The notes below the pieces were generated by a model. That model ran no database searches and was not told the DNA's origin. It saw only the letters and a list, made by a program, of their open reading frames with translations. Both the position numbers and the translations under genes were made by a program. This document shows positions 47,119-59,456 of a DNA stretch of 64,000 nt, in pieces. Position 1 is the stretch's first letter. Each line of letters opens with the position of its first letter. Source of the stretch: Pinus tabuliformis (taxonomy: Eukaryota; Streptophyta; Pinopsida; Pinales; Pinaceae); NCBI GenBank assembly GCA_031772625.1, contig CM062804.1, forward strand, positions 273,575,174 through 273,639,173, written 5' to 3'.

Positions 47119-48761
47119 AGCAATCAATAACTGAATATTTCCTATGATTGTAATTGATCTGTTCTGTGCTTTACTCATGATGTTAATCAAGATTCATGAT
47201 GATGTTAATCAAGATTCATGAAGTTACCACTCCAATTTCTGAAGCAGCTCAGTAATACATTTGTGGCTTAGTAAAATCTTATAAATATTTTGGTGGAAGG
47301 ATTTCGTTCTGCGCTTCTAGAAAAAGATTGAAGCTTGAACCTGCAATTATATCTCGGTTTGTCTAGGGCACTTTGTTGGATGGCTCTTCTTTTTCTTTAT
47401 CGAACCCGTGGATGACATACCTCAGTCATGTCACCTCACAACATCCACCTGTTCGTTCCCACTCATAATTCTGTAGCATTGGGTCAATAATGCATAACTG
47501 TTAAGTTTGAGGCACACAATTGGCTTATTTTTGAGCTCCACGTGCACATAATTCTGCGGCCAAAGAACCTCATCGAGCCCACTTTCTGATTCCTAAAAGA
47601 CACTACGTCAAGCCATTTCGCCACGGCCAAGCCCTCCGTGGTCCTTTATGATCCTTATGGGACTCTTCCCTTATGCACAGAGATAGACGCCAATTGGAAA
47701 TCTGATTGTGACGCGTCATAAAGCGAAGCCCATTATGTTATTTTGAAGTTGCAATTTACAGTGAAAATTTCCCAGTGTATACATTAGAAACCGTCGAAAT
47801 TTATTCTGCAACTGAAAATGGTGTAGAACGAAGGACGGAGATGGTCGAGTCCCGTTTTAAGGGAAAATTGGAGGATTTTGCTGAATCGTATTGTCTTCAC
47901 AAAAGGGCAACCATTGAATGATGAACAGGTGCCATATAATGATGGATCCATAAGGCTTAATAAAATTTGGGATCCCTGTGATATAGAATTCCTGCATATA
48001 TGAATCTCACAATTTATTTATTCACCATATCATTGTGTGTTCGTTGTGTACGTTGGAATGAATGTATTAAAATGCGGTGAATACAAGTTATTGAATCCTG
48101 GTAGATAGTCGAATTTGTGCACTGTAAGAAGACTAACAAAGCAATCATTTTTAGTACAGAGTTGAGAAGAACTCCTGTAGGAAAGTTACAGTTTCGATTG
48201 ACGTTTGAAATTTGGGCATAAAAGTAATTGCTCTATGAATGATTGTTTTGCATACATTAATGATTGTTTATGCACATGAGATTTATGATTTTGTTAATCA
48301 CCAAAGTGATCAAAATCAGAATGTTGTTTTGCATAAGGTATGTGTTATAAGTTATTTGTGCACATGAGATTTATGATTTTGTTAATCACCAAAGTGGTCA
48401 AAATCAGAATAATCATTTAGTGCATAAGTGACATAATGATTATTGATAGAAATTGCCAGTTATAATAATACCAATTAAAAACTGGCGTCACTAATGATAG
48501 AACCTGAGAACTTACCCAAAGGAAAGTCTTGTTCTATAACTAGTTGACATGATGAGGTTTGATAGATATTTTGATTAAATAAATATTGATCATCCAAAGA
48601 TGTCAGTTCTATTTAATTGAATATATTTATTACCTACTTATTTTTTGGTATTTAATTATGTTAAGTATAAGATAGTATCTACCCAAAGGAGTGCTATATT
48701 ATACTATTATGTCTACATCTGAATCGCGTTAGTTATGAGCTTATAGTTATTTCATTTTTGA
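47119..48761 (+). other. Copia leader without a recognisable gag
   Basis: A copia gag of 250-300 residues with a zinc knuckle should lie here. I find no CCHC motif and no long frame. The section 47340-47990 is richer in GC than its surroundings and has short open pieces (for example ITVKFEAHNWLIFELHV near 47490) that could be a much decayed gag or foreign sequence. A 52-bp direct repeat lies at 48271-48322 and 48359-48410. Confidence 0.6.
48271..48410 (+). repeat. 52-bp direct repeat in the copia leader
   Basis: Units 48271-48322 and 48359-48410 (TGCACATGAGATTTATGATT onward) differ at one base and are 88 bp apart. Confidence 0.9.
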
Positions 48762-51305
48762 TTTGCAGGTTATCTATCTTTCGTATGTTTTGAATCAAAT
48801 TTAGTTGAAGTTCCTATTAATACATGGTGGCTTGATACTGGTGCTACAACTCATGTTTCCAACAATATGCAGGGATTTCTTACGATCCGAACCATAAATC
48901 CAAATGAAGATCGTTTTCTCTTTATAGGAAACGGAATGAAATCTTCAATTGAAGGCATTGGGACTTATCGTCTAATTCTAGAAAGTGGATATGTATTAGA
49001 CTTATACAGTACCCTTTATGTACCTTCATTATCTAGAAACCTTATTTCCGTAAGTAAGTTGGATAATTCTGGTTTTAGATGTATGTTTGGATCTGGCTGT
49101 TTTGATTTATATAAGAATACTGATAATGTTGGTTCTGGTATTCTAATTGATGGTTTATATAAATTGAAACTGAATGACACTTATGTGAATTCCTTGTTGA
49201 ATGTAGTAAATAATGTTGGATGTAAACGTAGCAGGTTGAATGAAAATTCTGCTTTCTTGTGGCATAAACGACTAGGTCATATATCCAAAGAAAGAATGAT
49301 GAGATTAGTAAGTAATGAAATTTTGTCAAATTTGGACTTTAGTGATCTAGAATTATGTGTGGATTGTATTAAAGGTAAACAAACCAAACATAATAAGAAA
49401 GGAGCCACTAGAAGCAGCCAGCTTCTTGAAATAATACACACTGATATTTGCGGACCTATGGACACTCCAGCCTTTAATGGAGAAAAGTATTTCATCACTT
49501 TCATTGACGATTTTTCCCGTTATGGTTATGTCTATTTGCTTCATGAAAAATCTCAATCAGTGAATGTCCTTGAGACGTTTGTAAAGGAAGTTGAGAGGCA
49601 ATTAGATAAAAAGGTGAAAATCATAAGGTCTGATAGAGGTGGTGAATATTATGGTAAATATAATGAGTCAGGCCAGTGTCCAGGTCCATTTGCAAAATTC
49701 CTCGAAAGTCATGGCATATGTGCGCAATACACAATGCCAGGTGCACCACAGCAAAATGGTGTAGCAGAAAGGCGCAATAGGACGTTAATGGATATGATTA
49801 GGAGTATGATGTCAGATTCTACACTACCTAAGAATTTGTGGTCGTATGCTCTCAAAACCGCTAATTATTTGTTGAATAGGGTTCCTAGTAAAGCTGTTCA
49901 AAAGACTCCTTTTGAGTTATGGACTAACAGGAAACCTAGCTTAAGACACCTGCTTGTTTGGGGTTGTCCAGCGGAAGCGAGAATTTATAATCCACATGCA
50001 AAGAAATTAGATTCTCGAACGATCAGTGGGTATTTTTTAGGATACCCTGAGAAATCTAAAGGGTACGTGTTTTACTGTCCTAATCATAGTCCAAGAATTG
50101 TAGAAACTGGTAATGCAAGATTCATTGAGAATGGTGAAGTCAGTGGGAGTACTAGAAGAGAAATAGTAGAAATAAAGGAAACAAGGGTAAATGTTACATT
50201 GCCTAGAATAGTTCCTCCATCTACTATTACTCCAAATGTTGTTCCAGCTGTTGTAGAATAGCATGATGATAATGAACAACATATAAATGAAGAAGTACTT
50301 CCTGAAGGAAATGACTTACATAATACTGATATGCATGAACCACAACAAGTAGCATTAAGAAGACCTCAAAGAAATCGTAGGTCAGCTATTTCTGATGATT
50401 ATGTGGTTTATATGCAAGAATCAAATTATGATATTGGAATCAATAAGGATCCAGTTTCGTTTTCACATGCTGTAGAAAGTAAAGAGTCAAAGGAATGGAT
50501 TAATGCCATGAAAGAAGAAATGAAATCCATGCAACATAATGAAGTTTGGGATCTCGTTGAATTACCACATGGCTGTAAAAGAGTCGGATGCAAATGGGTT
50601 TTTAAAACCAAACACGACTCTAGTGGTAATATCGAACGGTATAAAGCTAGACTTGTTGCTAAGGGTTACACTCAGAAAGATGGTGTTGATTACAAGGAGA
50701 CATTTTCTCCTGTTTCGAAAAAGGACTCACTAAGAATAATAATGGCATTAGTAGCTCATTATGATTTGGAGTTGCATCAAATGGATGTGAAAACAACCTT
50801 TCTGAATGGAGATCTTGATGAGGATGTTTATATGGATCAACCTGAGGGTTTTTCTGTAGAAGGTAAAGAACAATTGGTGTGTAAACTTAAGAAGTCAATA
50901 TATGGGCTTAAACAAGCATCCCGGCAATGGTATATTAAGTTAAATACCATTATTATATCTTTTGGTTTTAAGGAAAATACGGTTGATCACTGTATATACC
51001 TAAAGATCAGTGGGAGCAAGTTTATTTTTCTGGTCCTTTATGTTGATGACATCTTGCTTGCTGCAAATAATTTAAGTATATTGCATGAGACTAAGAAATT
51101 TCTCTCAACGAACTTTGAAATGAAAGATATGGGAGAGGCATCCTATGTGATTGGAATAGAAATATTCCGTGATCGATCACAAGGAATATTAGGATTGTCT
51201 CAGAAAGGATATGTCGAAAGGATTCTAGAGAGATTTGGAATGAGTAAGTGTTCACCTGGAATAGTTCCTGTACAGAAAGGTGATAAATTCAATCTCATGC
51301 AATAA
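48762..51305 (+). pseudogene. Copia pol: protease, integrase, reverse transcriptase (one in-frame stop)
   Basis: The frame opens at 48762, before the first ATG (48867), because the protease motif WWLDTGATTHVSN (Asp at 48834) lies upstream of that ATG. A 3' splice site-like TTTGCAG|GTT is at 48761-48772. Integrase follows: His/Cys zinc site (LWHKRLGH to CVDCIKGK, about 49257-49380), then the catalytic triad Asp in HTDICGP (about 49443), Asp in RSDRGGEY (about 49632) and Glu in NGVAERRN (about 49767), all kept. A TAG at 50259-50261 interrupts between integrase and RT; the frame is otherwise continuous. RT has KARLVAKGYTQ and an intact YVDD (51039-51050). It ends at 51305, where about 30 nt of linker seem to be missing and the frame shifts. 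Confidence 0.92.
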
Positions 51306-51997
51306 TGGAATCAATTCCATATGCATCTGTTGTAGGTAGCCTAATGTATGCTCAAACCTGTACTAGACCGGATATCAGCTTTGCGGTCGGTATGTTAGGG
51401 AGGTATCAAAGTAATCCAGGAAGGGAACATTGGCAAGCTGCAAAGAAAGTTTTGAGGTACTTACAAGGCACGAAATATTACATGCTCATGTATAGAAGAT
51501 CCAATGAATCAGAGGTGATTGGATATAGCGATTCAGATTTTGCAGGAAGCATCGATACTAGAAAATCGACTTTTGGTTACCTGTTTATGTTTGCTCAAGG
51601 TGCCATATCATGGAAAAGTGCGAAACAGACTATCGTTGCTTCATCCACTATGGAGGCAGAATTTGTGGCATGTTTTGAAGCCACAATTCATGCATTATGG
51701 TTGCGGAACTTTATTTCAGGACTTGCGGTTGTCGACACCATTAGCAAGCCGCTGAAAATTTATTGTGATAACTCTGCAGCAGTATTTTTCTCAAAGAACG
51801 ACAAGTACTCTAAAGGTGCCAAACACATAGATCTGAAGTATCTTGTTGTGAAAGATGAGATTCAGAAACAAAGAGTGTCAATCATGCACATCAGGACAGA
51901 ACTTATGATTGCAGACCCTTTGACGAAAGGGTTACAACCAAGACAATTTAAGGAACATGTTCAAAGAATGGGTCTTGGTTGTATTAATAATAATTGA
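51305..51997 (+). pseudogene. Copia pol end: RT C-terminal part and RNase H
   Basis: In a different frame from the preceding part, beginning MESIPYASVVGSLMYAQT. RNase H catalytic residues are visible: Asp in YSDSDFAG, Glu in STMEAEF, Asp in YCDNSAA, and the final HIDLKYLVVKDE to IADPLTKGL segment. Length and order are normal for copia, so only the upstream frameshift separates it from RT. The ATG is probably incidental. Confidence 0.92.
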
Positions 51998-52309
51998 TGT
52001 GTGACATTCTGAGCTCTTTTATGTGTTTCTGATATACAATTATATGTCTCTTGTTTGAATTTTATGTAATTTTAAACAAGAAAAAGTCTTATAAAGATAT
52101 TATGTTTAATCATTATGATATAAGACATTATGTGGACCATTATGCTGTTTTATATAAATTATGAGTATGAATTGATGGATTGCTGGTATTGTAGTATATG
52201 GAAGGGAATGCATTGAATTAATAGTGCACAACCGCCATAACTCTCAGCAATTTATCATAGTATGATGTTCAACACTTAATATTATGAATAATCGGGTCAA
52301 GTGGGAGAA
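51998..52309 (+). other. Copia 3' untranslated region and polypurine tract
   Basis: No reading frame. Ends with GTGGGAGAA (52301-52309) directly before the 3' LTR, the expected plus-strand primer. Confidence 0.85.
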
Positions 52310-52754
52310 TGTTAGAAATTTGCAGTTTCTAAATCTTAATGTGACCCGATTAAAGCATTAAAGCATTAAAGCGTTAAAAGCGTTAAAAGCATTAAAGCAC
52401 TAAAGCAGTTTCTAATCTAAAGCATTAGATCTTAAGCGTTGAATTGGTATATGATGGACGTACCAGATTAGAGTTAAATAATATATAAAGGATTGGGTCC
52501 TCTCTCTCCCACACAAGAGTTGCATTCTTCTCCATCAAGAAGCACATAAAGGAAGTGAGGGCAAGAGGAGAGAAACTGAATTCTGAAGAAGAGGAACAGT
52601 AGGGAGTCAGAAGAAAACAGATGGCAGCCATTACATCTTCCGCTGTTAATCAAGGTATGTCATCTTAAACAATAGATCATATTAAGTTATGTTTGTGTAT
52701 TTTCGGTATTGATGATCTTTGGGTTGTTAATTGAATTAATCAAGAAATTTTACA
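52310..52754 (+). repeat. Copia 3' LTR
   Basis: 445 bp, TGTTAGAAAT to TTTTACA, followed by the AAAAA target duplication. Compared with the 5' LTR, most differences are single substitutions; one cluster lies near 52695. Confidence 0.95.
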
Positions 52755-52759
52755 AAAAA

Positions 52760-53555
52760 TACATCTTAACAGTAGTGGAATATCTAACAAACTGTGAGCA
52801 AGAAAAACCGGTTCAATTGTGTACAAAATAAGTAGTAGGGATGCTCATATATGAAAATATAGTAACTCAATTTAGTCGTCCTATGCTCGTCATCAGTGAT
52901 TGAGGAATTAATTTTGTAAACATCACACATCAAACATTAATGAATAATTTCAAGATCAAGCGTAGGAATAACACTTCCTACCCTCCATAATTAAATCGCG
53001 CCATCAAATCATTCGATAAAAAATTAGAATAAGGACTGACAAATATTTTTAATCAAGACAACAATGACTAGGGTAATAATGTACTAGCCATCCTTTGGGC
53101 ATATCACACAATGTATAAACAATTGAACCCATCGACACCTTTTAAGTCAGTATGTGGGCTAGAAGTAGTTGTCCCACTTCAATGCTATGGAAAATGAAAG
53201 GAATATGTGGACTGCACTAAAATATAATGCAAAAATTCACCACGAATGACCTCAATAATTGAAATATTTAGAGGAAGACCTACTTTACACACTCCATCAC
53301 CAGCGAGCTAGAGAATATCAACAAAAGGTATGGCACAACAAAAACCCACAAACAAAGAACTTAAAATTCAGAGATTTGGTTCTATTATACGACAATCAAG
53401 TGAAGGGAAAACTAATGGAAGTATAAATTTGAAGTCTAATACCCTTCATTATTAAAGACATACATGCTTCAGGAGCTGTACATTTGAAGACATTGCAAGG
53501 GAACTTTTTCAAGTCACTTGTCAATAGTTCTCGACTCAAGAAGTTCATCTCTTAA
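52760..53555 (+). pseudogene. G2 integrase remnant, right side of the copia insertion
   Basis: Continues the reading broken at 46653. It has LVISD near 52888, the Lys (AAA, 53006-53008) in place of the expected catalytic Glu, WAYHTMYKQL near 53100, and DLVLLYDNQVKGK near 53375, then the tail to about 53555. Same defects at key residues as in X, plus additional stops. Confidence 0.85.
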
Positions 53556-54543
53556 CAAGCATGGCATTTGCATGGTTAAAATGTTTCTAAGATGGCAGGG
53601 ACATAGGTCAGCTTGAAAACCACTTTGTTGTAGGTTAAATGACCAAAATGTTTTAAAATTAGTAATTTTCTTTTCTAATTAGAATTTAAAAATTTTATTA
53701 GAAAAAGTAGTTATATATTGGAAATAAAGTAACTCAAATAGTAGATGGGGATCCATTTAAAAGAGGAATCATAGATCAAGTAGAAATATATGATAGAAAT
53801 ATGGAACAAAAAGTATGTTTTTGCAATCCATTGAATACTAGTGATCATGGATTGACATCACTGTAAGGATGAAAGGTGACAACAATGCAAAGGAAAATCT
53901 AGATATTTTAAAAAAGAATTGAATTAATAAACAAAGTCAAAGAATAAGGAAGAAGTCTCTCCAAGGAAAGAAAAATTTGGTTGACATAACAAGGCCAGAA
54001 ATAACACTTTGACAGGACACATGATTGGGAGAAGAGCATCAATTACACACCAAAAAGAAATAAGAGAAAAGAGGTTGATAATAAATACCATTCATGCAAG
54101 TCAAAACAAGACAACTCATAATAATAATAATAATAATAATAATAAAATCTTAAACTTAAGAGTACTTGAATGCACCAATATATTCATGATATGCCACATA
54201 CTCAATGAGTCCCATCATCCTCAAAGGCACGTTAGCCATCTACTTAAATAATAATAAAATAATTTAAAATTATGCAAAGGAGGTGGTGATCAAGTGACGT
54301 GAACATACTTCGTGACGTTGGAAAATATAATCACAATTCGACGAGACAACTGATGGAAGAGGAAGAATGTTGGAATGATTGTGCATTTAATTCGAATTCC
54401 ATAAAAATGAATGATGTTTCAAATACACTTAATATTTTTCCACACACAAAAATTTAAAAACACACACACGATCTTCAGCATACATACACTCACCCAAACA
54501 CACACACTCAAATTTTCCTCAAATGTACTTATTTAAATATATA

Positions 54544-54585
<42 letters not shown>

Positions 54586-55973
54586 GTTCAATATACATAA
54601 TGACACATAATTCCTAAGCTAGGCAGTATGGCATGGGGTCACCTATATAGAAAATTATTCTCCTATTTGGAAAAAATCTCATGTTGAAACATGATCATAT
54701 GCAATATGATGTTGTATATAAAAAATTAGTCTCTTTGCCATTTCAACCATCACCACCATCATTTTCATCCTTGAAGTTGACCTCTCTCGTCTTACTAGAA
54801 GAAGGAGCTCAATTTTTATTTTTTTGGGGGCCTACTTATTCTCTCTGTGGATTGCACACCAACATTATCGTTAGAGTTTTTTCACAATAAATTGGACACT
54901 TACAAACTAATACTTTATAATTTTGTCCCAAAAATATCACTAAATATGATGTAATAAATCATGAGGGTTTTTTTCCTCCTCTACGCTCCTAAGCTTCCTA
55001 CTTTACCACTCTTTAATGGTTACAAGTGTTAGAGCATATAACTTAAACAAAAATTCCTAGAGTCACTTCAATTCATCATAATGAAAAAAACCAACAGTGA
55101 TTGCTATCATCGTGAATGTATCACCCAATGATGGACTTTCGGTAGTGAGTGGAGAAGCTCACTAGGCATCCTCATCAGAGGAAAAATCTATTCTTTCATT
55201 GTTACACTACCATTGTGGGTTAATGCTCGAGGGACTACATGGGTTCTATCTAGGGAACCCGCTTGAGAAATAACATTGTTATACAAAATGGCTGTGGGGT
55301 GAGGGAAGGGAGTTATTGAATGGTATATGTATCCAACCTTCGTTTGTGGATGGGATGGATAAGGTGGTGGAGGAAATGGATTATCAACACCCATGGGTTA
55401 TATTCATGATGGAATTTTGCCAACGAGGTAAGAAAGGTACCAAACATTGGGGAAATATGACAATATTGATGGACACATGATGGGAAAACAATCAATGATG
55501 GTGAATGATATATAAGAGCAAGAGTGGAAAATTTAGAAAATGAAGGAACCTACATACACATTTATAATATTTCAATTAGTAACAAGAAGAAAAGGAAACA
55601 AAAGAATAAAAGGCCATGAGAGATTCCTTTTCAGGAGGAGAACTAGAGAGAAATTAACTGAGACAAAGTCTCCATGCTAAGTGAAACAATAGGTGATTGA
55701 AAAAATAACAGCAAAACGAGACTAAAGTGACCCTGTGAGAGAATACCTGCTCATAGTCGTTATTGCTAGATAACTTTTGCACCATAAATAATAATAATGT
55801 AGCCCAACAACTTGTATTTATTTCTAGGAGATCTTCCCTCTTGTGAAATATGAGACCATGAAACCGAATTTGTTCTATTCCTCACCTTAGGTGAGATTTT
55901 GTCATTCCATGTATGATAAGAACAACACCATTCAATAGTCATATATCCTCAATATTATAGGCCATTTGAACAC
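53556..55973. other. Unassigned sequence downstream of G2 integrase (X')
   Basis: Counterpart of 2011-4488. Includes an AAT-type run (54119-54147), a CA-rich part near 54440-54510 and an AT run (54540-54582). No frame is shared with X over more than about 40 codons. The G2 3' LTR should be here but was not recognised. Confidence 0.55.
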
Positions 55974-56246
55974 TAGTGGGGTGTAATTCCATGTCCCATC
56001 CATTATTGGATGTTTGGGTCGTGGCACTATTCCCCTCTACACTCATTGAATTGGTTAGCACCCCATCCGGGGACCTTCAATGTCAACCTTAACTTTACAT
56101 CATATTTATATATAGAGATACAGTAATCTATAGTGAAGAATATCCAATTTTCTCTATACTTGCCTCCTCTTTTTTAGTAAGAGGGAGGTGTGTAATTCCT
56201 CCATGTCTCAATATGGACTTGACATGGGTAATATTACACCCCACTA
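55974..56246. mobile_element. MITE-like inverted-repeat element, 273 bp (copy in X')
   Basis: Same element as 4489-4761, with the same end sequences and length. The left flank differs because about 110 bp next to it are missing in X'. Confidence 0.7.
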
Positions 56247-57290
56247 TGAAGGAAATGTGTGTAATTCATTCCATGCTAAACACAAAGTTGACATGTAATC
56301 TTAAAAAAAAGAAATATTAATAACAAAAATATGTTAAACATAAATAAAATATTTCAATGTCCACAGTAAAATAATTTTATATCAACTTTATATAGAGAGT
56401 AAAAGTAACTTAGAATAGCAAAATATGTCGATTAGTGTGGTTTTCCTCCATAAATTTGTACCTACCGCCATCCTGATTTTGGGGTGAAGTAAAACTGGTG
56501 TGTGCATTTACCACAGATCCATTTGCATTTAGAACGTTTTTTGGAGATCTAGTTTCTGGATGTCTAGCGAAATGAAGTGGGAGAGGAAATTCCATTCCTT
56601 TGACTTGAAGATGTCAGCAGATACATTGGAATATTTTTCATCTTGTGATTGGATGAGAGGCTTATCTAAGCATAAATCTGAAGACTGATGGTGATCGAGG
56701 AATATAACTACAATGGGGTTTGTTTTCTTGGACATGAGAAAAGATTTCACTGTAGGGAATTTGAATAATTATTTAATTATATAAGTTGACAAGATTAAGG
56801 TGCCACTTATACTTCCAGACTATGCCTTTGTCTTTGGTCCCGTATGGATGAGCTTCTTCGACGATGTGTATACCAAATATGTACGCGTTTCATTTTCTCA
56901 CAAAATGATCAACGTATCGCCAAAACACGCTAGGTGCAGTAGTAAAGGTAGTGTTTGGGATATGTTTGAGAAAACCTATCTTCAAGATGAGGAGTGAAGA
57001 CCTATGTTTGTCCCTTGCTACTTTCACATGGAGGTGCTCCTTTGGATCCCTATCCCTTTGAAAGAACTTAAATAATAAGGAACAACAACTTCAGACCCAC
57101 TCCATTTCATAATATTTGTAAAGCCTCTTTCTTGAGCGACTCCCTCCATTGAGATGTCAGCTCCTAATTCAATAGAAATGCTCTCTTCCAAACATCAAGA
57201 GCATTGATGAATTCCTATTACTATTTCGAGGATTCTCTATGAATAATAGAAGAGGAGTACCCTATAAGTGATTATGGCATCAACAATGAT
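56247..57290. other. Unassigned sequence shared with X
   Basis: Counterpart of 4762-5799. The frame at 56800-56997 has no equivalent in X. Nothing recognisable. Confidence 0.45.
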
Positions 57291-58030
57291 GCTTCAATAT
57301 CCTTCACTGAAGCAATAAAAAAGGGAATTACGGGAGGTGTGAGGTGGGTCTCCTTCTTTACATAATACCACGTCTTTTAAAGAGATTGTTAAACTTAGTT
57401 CCAACTCTTTGACATTAAAGGATCTCTTATGTCTTGACCTTATGTTTGAAAATTCTATGGACACTCCATTCGTTGAAGTGAGATATATTGATACCAATGC
57501 AAAGGTAGCAAAATATCTAGTTTAGGCAACCATATGATGTTTGAATGATTTTTTCCCCTCATCATTAGCACTAAGGGACTGGGTTTATTATAATTGGAAA
57601 TATAATTTGGAGTTGATATTTTGTTCTGAGGTATTTCTTGTGGTGGTGTTCAAATGTCTCCAAGATAAGCATAAAATCCTTGACCAAGGTCCGTGGTCTT
57701 GGGGATGATCACATGTGTCTATGAAGTCATAGTTCCTAGGATTCAATCCTCTTACTATGGTGGAAATGACCATTCTAGTATGGGTAACATTTCCTAACTT
57801 TCCCATTCACTTTACCCATATAACTCTCCAGGAAAAAGTGAGAAGTTTAATTGGATGCTTCATCAAAATAGAAAGGGAAAGGCTATTGAGAGGAATTTTC
57901 AACTATGTATCCATATGTGCTTAAGTGGATCTTAATAAAGGTTTGCCAGATAAAATAGAGTTCTAATAGACAGGAAATGTGTTTTCTCAACCCTGGACTA
58001 TGAAAATAAAACTTTCCCATATACAAATTT
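57291..58030 (+). pseudogene. DUF4283-like remnant (X')
   Basis: Counterpart of 5800-6500. Has TSFKEIVKLSSN near 57371, then ILVWVTFPNFPIHF near 57773, ERERLLRGIFNY, and VDLNKGLPDKIEF near 57922, which fits the family pattern better than X does. No zinc knuckle follows. Stops and frameshifts throughout. Confidence 0.6.
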
Positions 58031-58789
58031 CTAGTACGAAAGTGAAGTTGAGAGTGTCTAACCCTCTCTCAGAGGGGCTTCCTCCTCACATGCGTATAAA
58101 AATATGAGCAGTGGTTTGAGGGATCCTAAGTACTGAGAAAAATTTAAGGATAGTGTTGGTTACAAGACGACCATTCGTCAACAATAAAAGGAGTTTTTAA
58201 GAAAATTTTCTCCCTTGGCTTTTGCTCAAGCTTGGTGGGCACCATCCCATTCTCACAACAATGGAGAACCATGAGAGCAATGAGCAAGAGAGCCATAATT
58301 GTGGCTGCAACAAGGAATTAAAAAGAAAACCATGAATTGGATCTCTCACATAGTGACAAGGAGATGGAAAAAGGGGATGATTATATTGCAATGTATTTAT
58401 ACCATAGAAATGATGTCACATATCCATGTGTGTGTTTTTTTATAATAAGGGGAATTGATGTACCCAAGAGAAAAAGGGAAAAATTAAAACTCAATTCCTT
58501 TAGTGAGAGTTAAGTCACAAATCACTTTATTAGTTGGTTACAGATTGTTTAACAATTATGTTCAATGTTGCACTCTATTTTTAGGATGGTTTGAGGAGAG
58601 GCCTATGTTTTTTTTTAGGGTATTAGATATTTGTAATTGCCATTCCATGCTAGTTTTTTATGATATCAACTCTTGGTTGTGTGAGAAAGATATTTGAACC
58701 TCAAGGAGATATGTATGGAAAGCCATAATAAGATAGCCATATAATCTTGCTATGTGGAAGTAATATAATTATTTTAATTTACAAAATAA

Positions 58790-58795
<6 letters not shown>
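58031..58795. other. Unassigned sequence shared with X
   Basis: Counterpart of 6501-7243, ending at an AT run (about 58794-58820). No gene seen. Confidence 0.45.
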
Positions 58796-58819
<24 letters not shown>

Positions 58820-58820
<1 letters not shown>

Positions 58821-59033
58821 GTTTGGTAAAACTACATTTTCATCATATCCATAAATATTGACTTTTTTTTATTTTATTTTATTTGATAGTTAATTTTGTA
58901 ATATTCTATTATATATAAGAAATTGATATTGGAATATATTAAACAACGTATATATTCAAATATTTTATTTAAATTATATACTAAAATATTAAGGGAGAAG
59001 TTGTATATGATGAAAATGTAGTTTTACCAAACT
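58820..59033. mobile_element. 214-bp element with 31-bp inverted ends
   Basis: The left end AGTTTGGTAAAACTACATTT (58820-58850 in full) and the right end (59003-59033) are inverted copies with 30 of 31 bases matching. The middle is AT-rich and shared with the other family members nearby. No coding capacity: a MITE or a foldback derivative. The flanks are TAT-rich, so the target duplication cannot be read. Confidence 0.7.
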
Positions 59034-59071
59034 TATTATTATATATATAATAATAAAACATATATATATAT

Positions 59072-59403
59072 ACTAATTATTTGAAATTGAAATATTTGTT
59101 AGGGTTATATTTGTTATATCATTGATATACATATATATATATATATATATATTTTTGTTATATATCTAATATTTAATATTGTTTGTGTTTTTTTTAATGT
59201 AAATATGTAATTATAATTATAAAATTAACTCTAGATATTGATTTTTTTTATTTTTTTTATAGTTAATTTTGTAATATTTTATTATATATAATAAATTGAT
59301 ATTGGAATATATTAAACAATGTATATATTCAAATATTTTATTTAAATTAGATATTAAAATATTAAGTGAGAAGTTGGATATAATGAAAATGTAGTTTTAC
59401 CAA

Positions 59404-59406
<3 letters not shown>
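59072..59406 (+). repeat. Inverted-repeat family member, plus orientation
   Basis: Runs from GAAATTGAAATATTTGTTAG to GTAGTTTTACCAAACT. It matches the reverse complement of 59740-60045 nearly throughout, apart from an AT run at about 59131-59152. Confidence 0.75.
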
Positions 59407-59441
<35 letters not shown>

Positions 59442-59456
59442 GTTTGGTAAAACTTA

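Larger units (their letters stand above)
46659..52754 (+). mobile_element. Ty1/copia LTR retrotransposon, 6,096 bp, nearly full length
   Basis: LTRs at 46659-47104 and 52310-52754, 5-bp target duplication AAAAA, primer site and polypurine tract. The order protease-integrase-RT-RNase H defines copia. The LTRs differ by about 10 substitutions and one 1-bp indel in 446 bp, so the insertion is much younger than G1 or G2. No gag is recognisable. Pol has one in-frame stop and one frameshift, so the copy cannot be autonomous. It inserted into the G2 RNase H-integrase region of X' after X and X' separated. Confidence 0.95.

Noticed and set aside
49075-49556. Minus-strand frames opposite copia integrase
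   Set aside because: Shadows of the conserved integrase coding frame on the plus strand.
54119-54147. Poly-Asn coding region (frame 54009-54251)
   Set aside because: It is an AAT microsatellite; the X counterpart has no matching frame.
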